Below, one piece after another: positions 8,116-16,306 of a DNA stretch of 64,000 bases. The DNA lies in assembly GCA_965242915.1 (NCBI GenBank), contig CBDETN010000027.1:62001-126000 (forward strand), given 5' to 3'. Position numbers and translations under genes: made by a program. The notes beneath the pieces were generated by a model. It had not been told where the DNA came from. It did no database searches and was given only the letters and a program-made list of their open reading frames with translations. Positions within the stretch are counted from its first letter, which is position 1. Every line of letters starts with the position of its first letter. The DNA is from CAJXII01 sp965242915. GTDB lineage: Bacteria; Campylobacterota; Campylobacteria; Campylobacterales; Arcobacteraceae.

Positions 8116-8430
8116 ATGAAGAAAGTAGAAAATATAAAAAATAGTCAATATACAAGAGAGTTTAGAGATTCAACAATACAGTTGGTTTTAAATAATGGTG
8201 ATTCAGTTCTAAAAATTGCTAAAGATTTAGATGTAAATCCTAAGACAATTTATAATTGGATGAATGAATATAAAAAGGCCAATCAAGATTTAACTAAATC
8301 TATAGTCAAAACTCCCAAAGAAACTTTAGAACAAGAGAATAAAAGGCTAAGAAGAGAAACTAAACTACTTAGGCAGGAGCGTGATATATTAAAAAAAGCA
8401 GCAGTATACTTTGCGAAAGAAGTTCAATAA
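8116..8430 (+). CDS. IS3-family transposase OrfA
   Basis: 104 residues with a helix-turn-helix (IAKDLDVNPKTIYNWMNEY, about residues 35-55) and a leucine-zipper-like C-terminal coil (LEQENKRLRRETKLLRQERDILKK). An A7G run near 8392-8399 precedes the end of the frame and is suitable for the -1 frameshift that makes the OrfAB fusion in this family; orfB is in the -1 frame. Confidence 0.9.
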   Translation: MKKVENIKNSQYTREFRDSTIQLVLNNGDSVLKIAKDLDVNPKTIYNWMNEYKKANQDLTKSIVKTPKETLEQENKRLRRETKLLRQERDILKKAAVYFAKEVQ

Positions 8431-8456
8431 AGTATACCTGGATAAAAGATAATAAA

Positions 8457-9305
8457 ATGAACTTCAATAAAAATCTAATGTGCAAAATATTAAAAGTAGA
8501 TATTTCAAGTTATTATCATTGGATTAATAATGGATGTATAGTTAAAACAGTAGATGATAAACTTAATGAGTTAATAGAGATTATATTTATTCAAAGTAGA
8601 TGCAAATATGGTACAAGACGGCTAAAAGATAAACTAGAGCGATTATATGGGCTTATTGTTTCAAGAAGACGAATTGGAAATATTATGAAAGATTTAAATC
8701 TTGTAGCAAATAAAAAGAAAAGGTTTAAAGTTAATACAACAGATTCAAATCATAATTTACCTGTAGCACCTAATATTTTAAATAGAGATTTTTATGCTTC
8801 AGCCCCTGATGAAAAATATGTGGGAGATATAACATATATTCCAACATCAGAAGGATGGCTATATCTTGCAACTGTAATAGATTTATATTCAAGAAGAGTT
8901 GTTGGTTGGTCAATGGATGATACTATGAAAGTAGATTTAGTTAATGATGCCCTCATTATGGCATTAAAAAATAGAAATCCACCAAAAGGTTTAATATGGC
9001 ATACAGATAGAGGTAGTCAGTATACATCTTACTCTCATAAAGATTTATTAGAAGAAAATGGAATTATACAAAGTATGAGTAGAAAAGGTAATTGTTGGGA
9101 TAATGCAGTTGCTGAAAGTTTTTTCCATACATTAAAAACTGAACTTACTCATCATGAGATTTATGAAACTAAATCAAAAGCTAATCAATCTATATTTGAA
9201 TATATAGAAGTATATTACAATAAACAAAGAATGCATAGTGCAAATAATAATTATTCACCAGTTGAGTTTGAAGAGTTAATGTTACAAAATGAAATGATTG
9301 CTTAG
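8457..9305 (+). CDS. IS3-family transposase OrfB
   Basis: 282 residues. The DDE core reads VGDITYIPT, WHTDRGSQYTS and WDNAVAESFF, and an HTH_21-like part (YGTRRLKDKLER) precedes it. Probably made mainly as an OrfAB fusion by -1 frameshifting from the gene just upstream. It looks intact. Confidence 0.92.
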   Translation: MNFNKNLMCKILKVDISSYYHWINNGCIVKTVDDKLNELIEIIFIQSRCKYGTRRLKDKLERLYGLIVSRRRIGNIMKDLNLVANKKKRFKVNTTDSNHNLPVAPNILNRDFYASAPDEKYVGDITYIPTSEGWLYLATVIDLYSRRVVGWSMDDTMKVDLVNDALIMALKNRNPPKGLIWHTDRGSQYTSYSHKDLLEENGIIQSMSRKGNCWDNAVAESFFHTLKTELTHHEIYETKSKANQSIFEYIEVYYNKQRMHSANNNYSPVEFEELMLQNEMIA

Positions 9306-9613
9306 AATTTATAGTTCTTAGTATGATATAGGGTTGACAAATCAAAAACTTCAGGATGAGTATTTGCTACATTTAATAATACCCTAGCTGGACCCTCGGG
9401 GTGTCTTCTTCCTTGTTCCCAATTTCTAAGTGTATTAACACTAATATTAAGTAAATTAGCAAATTCATTTTGAGTTAATTTAAATTTACTTCTTATCTCT
9501 TTAGCATTAGGCTCTTCAATATAAAAAGTTCTACTTGGTTTTTGATTACCAGCCATTATATTTTTAGCTTGATCAACACTCTCTAATAACTTATCAAATA
9601 TTTTATCTTCCAT
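9302..9613 (-). CDS. HigA/RelB-type antitoxin with helix-turn-helix; C-terminus altered by IS
   Basis: 103 residues. The helix-turn-helix KLTQNEFANLLNISVNTLRNWEQG lies at about residues 45-68, followed by RRHPEGPARVLL, a hallmark of antitoxins in this group. It neutralises the toxin encoded just upstream and probably represses the shared promoter. The family usually ends shortly after the HPEVF stretch. Here the last 12 residues (LSTLYHTKNYKF) are encoded by the terminal repeat of the IS3 element, whose end is at 9339, and the stop overlaps the orfB stop region. The helix-turn-helix is intact, so function may be kept. Confidence 0.82.
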   Translation of the reverse strand: MEDKIFDKLLESVDQAKNIMAGNQKPSRTFYIEEPNAKEIRSKFKLTQNEFANLLNISVNTLRNWEQGRRHPEGPARVLLNVANTHPEVFDLSTLYHTKNYKF

Positions 9614-9616
9614 TAT

Positions 9617-9928
9617 CTACTCCTCTAAAAATCTTTTTCTTAATATCTCTATTTGTTTTGGTGTCAAGTCAGATGTTTTACTTTTTTCATATACATAAAT
9701 CATATAAAGTTGATATTTATCTTCATAGTGATAATAAATATTTCTCAAGCCACCACTTTTACCTTTATTTTTTAGTTTCCATCTAAACTTCCTTAATCCA
9801 CCAGAACCTTTAATAATATCACCGCTATTTGGATGCTCTACTAAAAAGTTTTGTAACTCTCTATATTCATCATCGGTTAACAATTTAGTAATCTCATCCG
9901 TAAATATTTGCGTTTCTATTATTTCCAT
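9617..9928 (-). CDS. RelE/HigB-type toxin (putative mRNA interferase)
   Basis: 103 residues matching the RelE/HigB fold in order: DDEYRELQNFL, GDIIKGSGGLRKFRWKLKNKGKSGGLRNIYYHY, then YQLYMIYVYEKSKTSDLTPKQIEIL. Such toxins cleave mRNA at the ribosome. It lies 3 bases upstream of the antitoxin gene, the toxin-first order of HigBA loci. It is the last gene before the island's right repeat; such pairs often stabilise islands. Confidence 0.88.
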   Translation of the reverse strand: MEIIETQIFTDEITKLLTDDEYRELQNFLVEHPNSGDIIKGSGGLRKFRWKLKNKGKSGGLRNIYYHYEDKYQLYMIYVYEKSKTSDLTPKQIEILRKRFLEE

Positions 9929-10024
9929 TACTAATTATATCTAATTTAATTTAGTAAGTCAATGGCTTAGTTTATTTCATTATATATTGCATTTAAAGGA
10001 ATTTTATCTTTTAATGTAAAAAGT
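9929..10024. other. Toxin-antitoxin promoter region
   Basis: AT-rich 96 bases upstream of the toxin gene. No clean -10/-35 pair can be assigned, and there is a partial repeat CTAATTATATCTAATTTAATTTAGTAA near the start codon that might be an operator for the antitoxin. No gene is seen. Confidence 0.3.
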
Positions 10025-10044
10025 TCCGCTGCTCTCTGCCACTA
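10025..10044 (+). repeat. Island right attachment repeat (attR)
   Basis: A 20-base perfect copy of 1334-1353 (3' end of tRNA-Ser). No other tRNA sequence is present here, so it is a duplicated target, not a second gene. It marks the right boundary of the 8.7-kb island. Confidence 0.85.
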
Positions 10045-10072
10045 AATCACACATATCAAAAACTTCTTTAAT

Positions 10073-11293
10073 TTAATACAAAAATCCAAAAAGATATAAT
10101 GGTATTTTATTCTTAAATCCTATTTCTATATCATCGGCAGCAACATAAGAATTATATAAATCTTTACTTTGTTCAAATCCTTTATTTTTACCACCTATTT
10201 CAAAAGTATATTTACTGTCAACTAAAAAATCGCCTTGTTGTGAAGTAAAAATTGTATTATCAATAAGTTTAATTTCAGAATTATAATAATTTTTTATTTG
10301 ATTTACAAAAAATGACTCCCTAGCACTTCCTATGTCAATTTCAGCTGTTAAGGCATAAGAGATATTTGTATTTTGCATAAAAAGTTTTTCAGGTTTTGAC
10401 ATAACATTATAACCTTTCTCTTTACTTCTTATACTATTTATTATTTTAGCAGATTCAAGATGTTCTAAATATTCATAAACTTTTGGTCTTGAAATATTAG
10501 TTGCTTTTGCTATATCTGTAATATTTGGAATAAAAGGTACATTTATTGCTAACATATAAAGTAATTTTTTTAATTTTGCTATTTGTTGCATCTCTATTTT
10601 ATTTATATATGGTAAATCTATTTCTAAAATCAAATTAATCATTTGAACTATTCGTTGATGGTATGTATCTTTGTCTTCAAGTATAAAAGGATATGAGCCA
10701 TATTGTAAATATTCTTTAAAGTGCATAAGTGGTTTGATATTAGCTCTAATCTCACTTGCTATTGATATGTGATTTTCTAAAATTTCTTCCATACTGTAGG
10801 ATTTAAATTTATGAATATTAGTTAATTCAAGATATTCCCTAAAAGATAAATTTTCAAGATGATAAATAATAGTTCTTCTTGATAAATCAGCATTTTGTTT
10901 TTCAATTTTTAAAATAGATGAACCAGAAAATATAACTTTTATATCGAGACTATCATATATATTTTTTATATGTGTAGACCAATCATCATACTTATGTACT
11001 TCATCTATAAATAATACTTCACCTCCATATTGTTCAAATTCTTTTGCGAATTCAATTAAACTAACTGATTGCATAAATGGATTATCTAAAGTCACATATA
11101 ATGCTTTTTGAGTATTACTAAAATGTTCTTTTATATATTGAAGCATCATAGTTGTTTTACCAAGACCTCTTTGCCCTAAAATACCTATTGATTTTAAATT
11201 CCAATTAATTTTATGATAAAGATACCTTTTTGTATCTAATGAAGTTTTTTGTAATAATTTATTTTGTTCATCATACATTAAATGTAAATTCAT
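10073..11293 (-). CDS. AAA_14/DUF4143-type P-loop ATPase
   Basis: 406 residues. Walker A GQRGLGKTT is at residues 40-48, Walker B VLFIDEVHKYDDW at 93-105, and a sensor-like VIFSGSS follows. RRTIIYHLENLSFREYLEL is typical of the AAA_14 family, and the C-terminal half matches the DUF4143 region with a winged-helix-like TNISRPKVYEYLEHL. These ATPases are common and sporadic in bacteria; the cellular role is not established. The start follows AAAGG with 8-base spacing. It is just outside the island repeat and may be accessory in its own right. Confidence 0.85.
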   Translation of the reverse strand: MNLHLMYDEQNKLLQKTSLDTKRYLYHKINWNLKSIGILGQRGLGKTTMMLQYIKEHFSNTQKALYVTLDNPFMQSVSLIEFAKEFEQYGGEVLFIDEVHKYDDWSTHIKNIYDSLDIKVIFSGSSILKIEKQNADLSRRTIIYHLENLSFREYLELTNIHKFKSYSMEEILENHISIASEIRANIKPLMHFKEYLQYGSYPFILEDKDTYHQRIVQMINLILEIDLPYINKIEMQQIAKLKKLLYMLAINVPFIPNITDIAKATNISRPKVYEYLEHLESAKIINSIRSKEKGYNVMSKPEKLFMQNTNISYALTAEIDIGSARESFFVNQIKNYYNSEIKLIDNTIFTSQQGDFLVDSKYTFEIGGKNKGFEQSKDLYNSYVAADDIEIGFKNKIPLYLFGFLY

Positions 11294-11371
11294 ATTATCA
11301 ACCTTTTTATTTATCTGTAAAGTAAGATTAACATATAAGTTCTTAGATGTTACTTATATCAGCTTTTATTA

Positions 11372-11896
11372 TTATTTACAGCATTTGCTTCCATTTTCTT
11401 CATATTCTGGATGTGTTATGACAAAATAATGTAATAAATAAGTTACATCTAAAGCAGACCAAGAAAAACTTTTTTCCAATTCTTCTTTCTTATCGTTTTC
11501 ATTAATATAATCGTAACAATAAGATATTATATTATCGATCTTTGCTTTTAATGGTTTTGGATTATATGTAAATATAAACTTTGGAAAAAAATCTTTCTCA
11601 TCCTCTATATCTATACTCCATTCATTTTTATAAAACTTAATTAAAAGTAATACTTGTAAATCATTCCATTCTTTATGTTTATATAATTGCTCTCTGTCAA
11701 AATCTTTATAGTTTAAACTTCGATATTTTTCTACCATTTTAGAGATAATATTATGCATAGTATCATCACTTATATTATCTATATGAAGTTGTAACTTTAG
11801 TTTGTTTGGGTCAGTTTTGTCATAATGGTAAAGACCTTTGCTTAATCGTCTGCTGCGAAACAGTTTCTTCGCACGTCTGGCAATATTACACGACAT
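11372..11896 (-). CDS. Hypothetical protein
   Basis: I do not recognise this 174-residue protein. It has a strong ribosome binding site (AAGGAGAGAGAT) before ATG. The N-terminus is very basic (ARRAKKLFRSRR), the middle is charged with many aromatic residues, and the C-terminus ends in ENGSKCCK. No signal peptide or membrane segment is seen. It lies 13 bases downstream of the permease gene on the same strand, so they may be co-transcribed. Confidence 0.65.
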   Translation of the reverse strand: MSCNIARRAKKLFRSRRLSKGLYHYDKTDPNKLKLQLHIDNISDDTMHNIISKMVEKYRSLNYKDFDREQLYKHKEWNDLQVLLLIKFYKNEWSIDIEDEKDFFPKFIFTYNPKPLKAKIDNIISYCYDYINENDKKEELEKSFSWSALDVTYLLHYFVITHPEYEENGSKCCK

Positions 11897-11909
11897 ATCT
11901 CTCTCCTTA

Positions 11910-12869
11910 TTAGTTCTTAAAACTTGGATTTAATTTCATTAAAACCAAATCAGCTAATATATTTCCAACCAAAGTTAAAAATGCTCCAATGATAAGTATC
12001 CCCATGATTACCGGATAATCTCTGCTTAATGCACTTTGAAAAAACAATAACCCCATACCATCAATACCAAAAATAGTTTCTAAAATAACACTTCCCCCAA
12101 TGATGCCTGGTAAACTAAGGCCAAGTAAAGTTATCACTGGAGGATAAAGATTTGGCAAGATATAAAATCTCAAAATTTGTTTTTTAGTTAATCCACGAGC
12201 CTTTGCAAAAAAGATATAATCACTTTTTAAAATCTCAATAGTAAGTGAACGAATATATAAAGTTAAACTACCGATTCCTCCAAAAATTATAATAGAAATT
12301 GGTAAAATTAAATGCCAAGCAGTATCAAGATAATAAGAGATAGTCCCTTCAACCATATCACTGCTGTGAACTCCTGAAATTGGCAACACTTCTAAATTTA
12401 CTGAAAATATCAAAACTCCCATAAGGGCTAAATAAAATGATGGTGCTGAGAAACTTAAAATTGATAATTGTCCCACAAATTTATCAAAAATACCACCTTT
12501 GGTTAAGGCTGATTTTATGCCCAAATATAAAGACAATAAAAAAATAAAAAACATACTCATAACATTGATAGTTAATGTAATAGGTATTCTATTTATTATC
12601 TCATTTTTAACCATCTCCCCACTGCTAAATGAGATACCAAAATCCAACTGCAATATATTGATAATCCATGAAAAAAATTGAATATACACAGGCTTGTCAA
12701 GTCCATATATTTGTTTTAAATGCTCAATGCTTTCTTGAGTAATATTTGGATTAAGCTCACCGCTGGCAAAAAAGCTGTTTGGAGCAAGATTTATAGCAAT
12801 AAAAGATATTAAACTAATAATAAATAACATAATAATAAGGTATAATAATTTACTAAAGAATATTTTCAT
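11910..12869 (-). CDS. ABC transporter permease, DppB/OppB-like
   Basis: 319 residues from the chosen start MKIFFSKLLYLI; a longer frame reaches 12950 but would overlap acpS, and the family begins like the shorter form. Six or so membrane segments are visible, beginning with LLYLIIMLFIISLISFIAI. The region SGELNPNITQESIEHLKQIYGLDKPVY after the first segment is typical of peptide/nickel-type permeases, and the EAA loop reads ARGLTKKQILRFYILPNLYPP. It would be an inner-membrane channel half for oligopeptide import. The partner permease, ATPases and binding protein are not adjacent. No good ribosome binding site precedes the chosen start. Confidence 0.85.
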   Translation of the reverse strand: MKIFFSKLLYLIIMLFIISLISFIAINLAPNSFFASGELNPNITQESIEHLKQIYGLDKPVYIQFFSWIINILQLDFGISFSSGEMVKNEIINRIPITLTINVMSMFFIFLLSLYLGIKSALTKGGIFDKFVGQLSILSFSAPSFYLALMGVLIFSVNLEVLPISGVHSSDMVEGTISYYLDTAWHLILPISIIIFGGIGSLTLYIRSLTIEILKSDYIFFAKARGLTKKQILRFYILPNLYPPVITLLGLSLPGIIGGSVILETIFGIDGMGLLFFQSALSRDYPVIMGILIIGAFLTLVGNILADLVLMKLNPSFKN

Positions 12870-12887
12870 AAGGATATTATACCTAAA

Positions 12888-13232
12888 ATGATTGGAATTG
12901 ATATAACTGTAGTTTCTAGAATTGAAAAAATGTATAAAAGATTTGGACAAAAAGCATTAAAAAGATTTTTATCTAAAAAAGAGATCGCATTGGTAAAAAA
13001 ACCAGCTGGTTATGCAGGACTTTGGGCTGCCAAAGAAGCTGCAAGTAAAGCAATCGGTACCGGTATTGGCAGAGAATGCGGTTTTCATGATATTAAAATA
13101 ACAAAATCAAAAAGTGGACAACCTCAAATAAAGTATAAAAAACACTTACGAAAAAAATTTAAAATTGAAAAATCAAGTTTGAGTATTACACATGATGGTG
13201 GTTTTGCTATTGCTGTTGTGGTAAACGCGTAA
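12888..13232 (+). CDS. acpS: Holo-[acyl-carrier-protein] synthase
   Basis: Transfers 4'-phosphopantetheine from CoA to the acyl carrier protein. 114 residues, typical length. Signature residues are Asp5 in MIGIDITVVSRIE and Glu50 in WAAKEAASKAIGTGI, the magnesium ligands of the family. AAGGA lies upstream of the ATG. The 3' end overlaps the convergent ruvX gene by 26 bases. Confidence 0.95.
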   Translation: MIGIDITVVSRIEKMYKRFGQKALKRFLSKKEIALVKKPAGYAGLWAAKEAASKAIGTGIGRECGFHDIKITKSKSGQPQIKYKKHLRKKFKIEKSSLSITHDGGFAIAVVVNA

Positions 13233-13605
13233 GGTATCTCTCCAAAATAATTTTAGCAGCGATACTGTCTATTCTTCCATCTCTTTTATATTTAATATCG
13301 CCTTTCATAAGTTCTTCAGCTTCAACAGAACTCATATCTTCATTTTGAAAGACAATCTCTTTGTCAAAATTTAAAAGCTTTACAAAATGTTGAATTCGTC
13401 TTTGCATCTCATTGTTTGATTTTGGATATCCTACAACTAAAGTATCTATCTCCCATTCATTTAAGAATTTATCTACCTCAGCGGCAGCTTGATTACGATT
13501 TTTTCTTAAAATCGCGGTTTGTGGTGTTACTATATTTGAAGCTAAACAAATAGCCGTACCTATTCGTTTAAGACCTATATCAATTGAAGCTAATTTTTTA
13601 TTCAA
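13207..13605 (-). CDS. ruvX: RuvX/YqgF-family putative pre-16S rRNA nuclease
   Basis: 132 residues with the RNase H-like core: SIDIGLKRIGTAI at the N-terminus carrying the first catalytic Asp, LVVGYPKSNNEM in the middle, and QNEDMSSVEAEEL and RDGRIDSIAAKIILERYL near the end. Proposed to trim the 5' end of 16S rRNA precursor. It follows the MetF-like gene with a 4-base overlap, so the two are coupled. Confidence 0.92.
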   Translation of the reverse strand: MNKKLASIDIGLKRIGTAICLASNIVTPQTAILRKNRNQAAAEVDKFLNEWEIDTLVVGYPKSNNEMQRRIQHFVKLLNFDKEIVFQNEDMSSVEAEELMKGDIKYKRDGRIDSIAAKIILERYLTRLPQQQ

Positions 13606-14513
13606 CTTAATAATTCATTTGCAATATCAAATTTATTGGCTGTCATTAAGTGAACTTTAGGATGTAAATTTTGAATATTTTTCAATAAATCAATACTAAG
13701 CTGCATACCGACTTTTCTCTCCTCTTCTTCTCCAATCTTAGAAGCTTTTGTTAAAGCATCTATCCAATTATCAGGTACATAAATACCCGGTACATGTGAA
13801 GATAAAAATTGTGCAGTTCGAAGACGCGTAATTGGAAATATTCCTAAGATTAATTGACTCTCTTTTCTTTCATCAGTAAATTCTTCTCTAGCTGTTTCAA
13901 AGTGTTCTAAAAGTTTTTTAGCATTGGAAACATCATAAACCGGCTGAGATATTATCCCTACCGCACCACTTTGAATCTTTCTATTCATTTTCTTTTCCAG
14001 TGATTTAAAATTCTTCGCATAAGAGTTAATCACAGCAAATGGTAAAATTGTTTTTGGTGCGATTTTAAAAGGTTTTCCAGAATAATCCATACCATTGTTA
14101 AATGATTTAATTATTTGCAAAAGCATCTGACTGTTATCTTCAAATACACCTTTTGCATGTGGCTGGTCACTCATTTTAGCCGGATCCCCGGTAAGTGCTA
14201 AGATTGCTCTTATATCAAAATCATTTGCCCCTAAAAGATCTGACTGTAAAGCTATTTTATTTCTATCTCTCATTGTCATAGTTGCAATTACAGGAAGATT
14301 GAATTTTTGTTGTAATTTAATAGCTGCTAAAATAGAGTTGTATTTTAGTTTAGCCAATGGATTATCTGTTGTACTAAATCCATCAATTTTTGAGGCTAAG
14401 TCATATTTTTCCAAACTTTGTAAAATATTATCAAAACTTGGCTCATGCGAGGGGGTAGTTTCTAAAGTTAAATAATTTTCATTTTGTAATTTATCTAATA
14501 ATGTATCAAACAT
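13602..14513 (-). CDS. metF: Methylenetetrahydrofolate reductase family protein
   Basis: 303 residues with the MTHFR (TIM barrel, FAD) layout: LTLETTPSHEPS at the start in place of the usual E. coli FEFFPP, then VIATMTMRDRNKIALQSDLLGA, IRAILALTGDPA, SGAVGIISQPVYDV and LILGIFPITRLRTAQFLSSHVPGIYVPDNWIDAL. It makes 5-methyl-THF for methionine synthesis. The N-terminus differs from E. coli MetF and resembles the divergent form seen in other Campylobacterota and anaerobes. Divergent to serB. Confidence 0.85.
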   Translation of the reverse strand: MFDTLLDKLQNENYLTLETTPSHEPSFDNILQSLEKYDLASKIDGFSTTDNPLAKLKYNSILAAIKLQQKFNLPVIATMTMRDRNKIALQSDLLGANDFDIRAILALTGDPAKMSDQPHAKGVFEDNSQMLLQIIKSFNNGMDYSGKPFKIAPKTILPFAVINSYAKNFKSLEKKMNRKIQSGAVGIISQPVYDVSNAKKLLEHFETAREEFTDERKESQLILGIFPITRLRTAQFLSSHVPGIYVPDNWIDALTKASKIGEEEERKVGMQLSIDLLKNIQNLHPKVHLMTANKFDIANELLS

Positions 14514-14562
14514 TTATATTAAACCTTTTTTTAGTAAATCAAGTCGCTAAGGCAACGTGTGT

Positions 14563-14568
14563 TATAAT
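14563..14568 (+). promoter_or_regulatory. -10 box (TATAAT) for serB-mqnE
   Basis: TATAAT lies 35 bases before the serB start codon and is preceded by GTGTGT, an extended -10 context. No clear -35 box, as usual in this phylum. Confidence 0.5.
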
Positions 14569-14602
14569 TGCAAAATTATAGCATAAAAAAGGTATTTAAA
14601 TA

Positions 14603-15223
14603 ATGAAGTTAGCAGTATTTGATTTTGATTCGACATTGATGGACGGGGAAACTATTGATTTTTTAGCAGATGAACTTGGTATTAGAGAAGAAGTTGCAAA
14701 GATTACTGAAGAAGCGATGAGCGGAAGACTTGATTTTTTTGAAAGTTTAACGACTAGAGTTGCACTTTTAAAAGGTCTTGATTATAAAAGAGTTGAAGAG
14801 ATTTGTAGAGATCTTCCACTTATGCCGGGTGCGAAAGAGACAATTTTAGCACTTCAGAAAAAAGGATATAAAACAGTATGTTTTAGCGGCGGCTTTAGAC
14901 TTGGAACTGAACCTGTTAAAGAAAAGCTTGGGCTTGATGCAGATTTTGCAAATATTTTGCATCAAAAAGATGGAAAGCTTACTGGACTTATTGGTGGAGA
15001 TATGATGTTTGACATTAGTAAAGGCGATATGATTCAAAGAATTCAAAGACTTTTAGATATTACAAGAGAAGATACACTAGTAGTAGGTGATGGTGCCAAC
15101 GATAGAAGTATGTTTAAATTTGCAGATAAAAGAATTGCTTTTTGTGCACATGAAATTCTAAAAAAAGAAGCAAATATTATTATTGAGCAAAAAGATTTAA
15201 CTTTAATTTTAGAGCATATTTAG
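14603..15223 (+). CDS. serB: Phosphoserine phosphatase
   Basis: 206 residues, HAD family. Motif I DFDSTL (residues 7-12) carries the nucleophile Asp, motif II is CFSGGF, and motif IV is VVGDGANDRSMF. It does the last step of serine synthesis, with serA also in this window. The stop codon is directly followed by the mqnE ATG, so the two are one operon. Confidence 0.93.
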   Translation: MKLAVFDFDSTLMDGETIDFLADELGIREEVAKITEEAMSGRLDFFESLTTRVALLKGLDYKRVEEICRDLPLMPGAKETILALQKKGYKTVCFSGGFRLGTEPVKEKLGLDADFANILHQKDGKLTGLIGGDMMFDISKGDMIQRIQRLLDITREDTLVVGDGANDRSMFKFADKRIAFCAHEILKKEANIIIEQKDLTLILEHI

Positions 15224-16276
15224 ATGACGCTTGTTGAGAAACTAAAGCAAAAGCAGAGACTAACTTTAGAAGACGGTATTGCATTATATGATATGGATTT
15301 ACTTGAATTGGGTAAATATGCTTCTATCATTCGAGAAGAGAAGTTTGGCAAAAAAACATATTACAACATAAATAGACATATCAATCCTACAAATATTTGT
15401 AAAGATGTTTGTCAATTTTGTGCATATAGTTCAAGTAGAAAAAATCCAAATCCATACGCAATGACTCATGATGAGATTTTAAATACGGTTGAGCAAAGTG
15501 TAAAGAATGGAATTAAAGAAGTTCATATCGTCTCAGCTCATAATCCTGATACTGGATTAGAATGGTATTTAGAAGTATTTAGCAAAATAAAAGCAAAATA
15601 TCCACAACTTCATGTTAAAGCTTTAACAGCTGCCGAAATTCATTTTTTAGCTACTGAATATAATTTAACACATCAAGATATAATTGATAAGATGGTTGAG
15701 TATGGGGTTGATTCTATGCCGGGCGGGGGAGCTGAGATTTTTGATGAAGAGGTTCGAAAAAGAATTTGCGGTGGAAAAGTAAGTTCAGATGATTGGCTGG
15801 AAATCCATAAACTTTGGCATAAAGCAGGTAAAAAATCAAATGCAACAATGCTGTTTGGACATATTGAAAGTAAAGAAAATAGAATTGATCATATGATTAG
15901 ACTAAGAAATTTACAAGATGAAACTGGTGGATTTAACGCTTTTATCCCTTTGGTTTATCAAAGAGAAAACAACTATTTAAAAGTTAAAGATGATTTAACA
16001 GCGCAAGAGATTTTAAAAACTATGGCAATAAGCAGGCTAATATTAGATAATATCCCAAATATAAAAGCATATTGGGTAACTTCAACTGTTAAACTTGCAC
16101 TTTTATCACAAGAGTTCGGTGCAAATGATTTAGACGGAACTATTGAAAAAGAATCAATTAACAGCGCAGCTGGGGCTAAAAGTGCAAATGGACTGGCTCA
16201 AAATGAGTTTATAAGTTTAATTAAAAACAGTGGATTTATTCCAGTTGAACGGGATAGTTTATATAATGAAGTTTAA
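15224..16276 (+). CDS. mqnE: Aminofutalosine synthase (radical SAM, menaquinone pathway)
   Basis: 350 residues. The radical SAM cluster motif is CKDVCQFCAYSS at about residues 59-70 (C-x3-C-x2-C). SMPGGGAEIFDEEVRKRICGGK and MLFGHIESKENRIDHM are typical of MqnE. It joins chorismate-derived 3-enolpyruvylbenzoate to adenosine in the futalosine route to menaquinone. MqnC is the close paralogue; the HIE motif and length favour MqnE. It is converging on alaS. Confidence 0.9.
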   Translation: MTLVEKLKQKQRLTLEDGIALYDMDLLELGKYASIIREEKFGKKTYYNINRHINPTNICKDVCQFCAYSSSRKNPNPYAMTHDEILNTVEQSVKNGIKEVHIVSAHNPDTGLEWYLEVFSKIKAKYPQLHVKALTAAEIHFLATEYNLTHQDIIDKMVEYGVDSMPGGGAEIFDEEVRKRICGGKVSSDDWLEIHKLWHKAGKKSNATMLFGHIESKENRIDHMIRLRNLQDETGGFNAFIPLVYQRENNYLKVKDDLTAQEILKTMAISRLILDNIPNIKAYWVTSTVKLALLSQEFGANDLDGTIEKESINSAAGAKSANGLAQNEFISLIKNSGFIPVERDSLYNEV

Positions 16277-16306
16277 AGAGAGAATATAACTAAATATTCT
16301 CTTTCA
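16276..16306. terminator. Bidirectional hairpin between mqnE and alaS
   Basis: GAGAATAT (16280-16287) pairs with ATATTCTC around 16294-16301 and is followed by TTT; on the minus strand the A-rich side gives the T tract. It overlaps the alaS stop codon. It plausibly ends both convergent transcripts. Confidence 0.55.

Larger units (their letters stand above)
8062..9339 (+). mobile_element. IS3-family element (1278 bp)
   Basis: The terminal inverted repeats begin TGGCTACACTAATTCATAC (from 8062) and, on the other strand, TGTCAACCCTATATCATAC (from 9339); 21 of 27 positions match, with the TG...CA ends typical of IS3. It contains orfA and orfB in overlapping-type arrangement. No target duplication is visible: the left flank ends ATC and the right flank begins AAT. 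The left side cuts an integrase gene and the right side cuts into an antitoxin gene, which suggests a deletion next to the element. Confidence 0.85.

Noticed and set aside
1354..10044. Prophage
   Set aside because: No capsid, tail, terminase or replication genes; only an integrase remnant, IS elements and small cargo.
10025..10044. Second tRNA-Ser gene at the right end
   Set aside because: Only the 3' 17 bases of the tRNA are present; no acceptor 5' strand, D-arm or anticodon.
12870..12950. 27-residue N-terminal extension of the permease
   Set aside because: It would overlap acpS and does not look like the family start.
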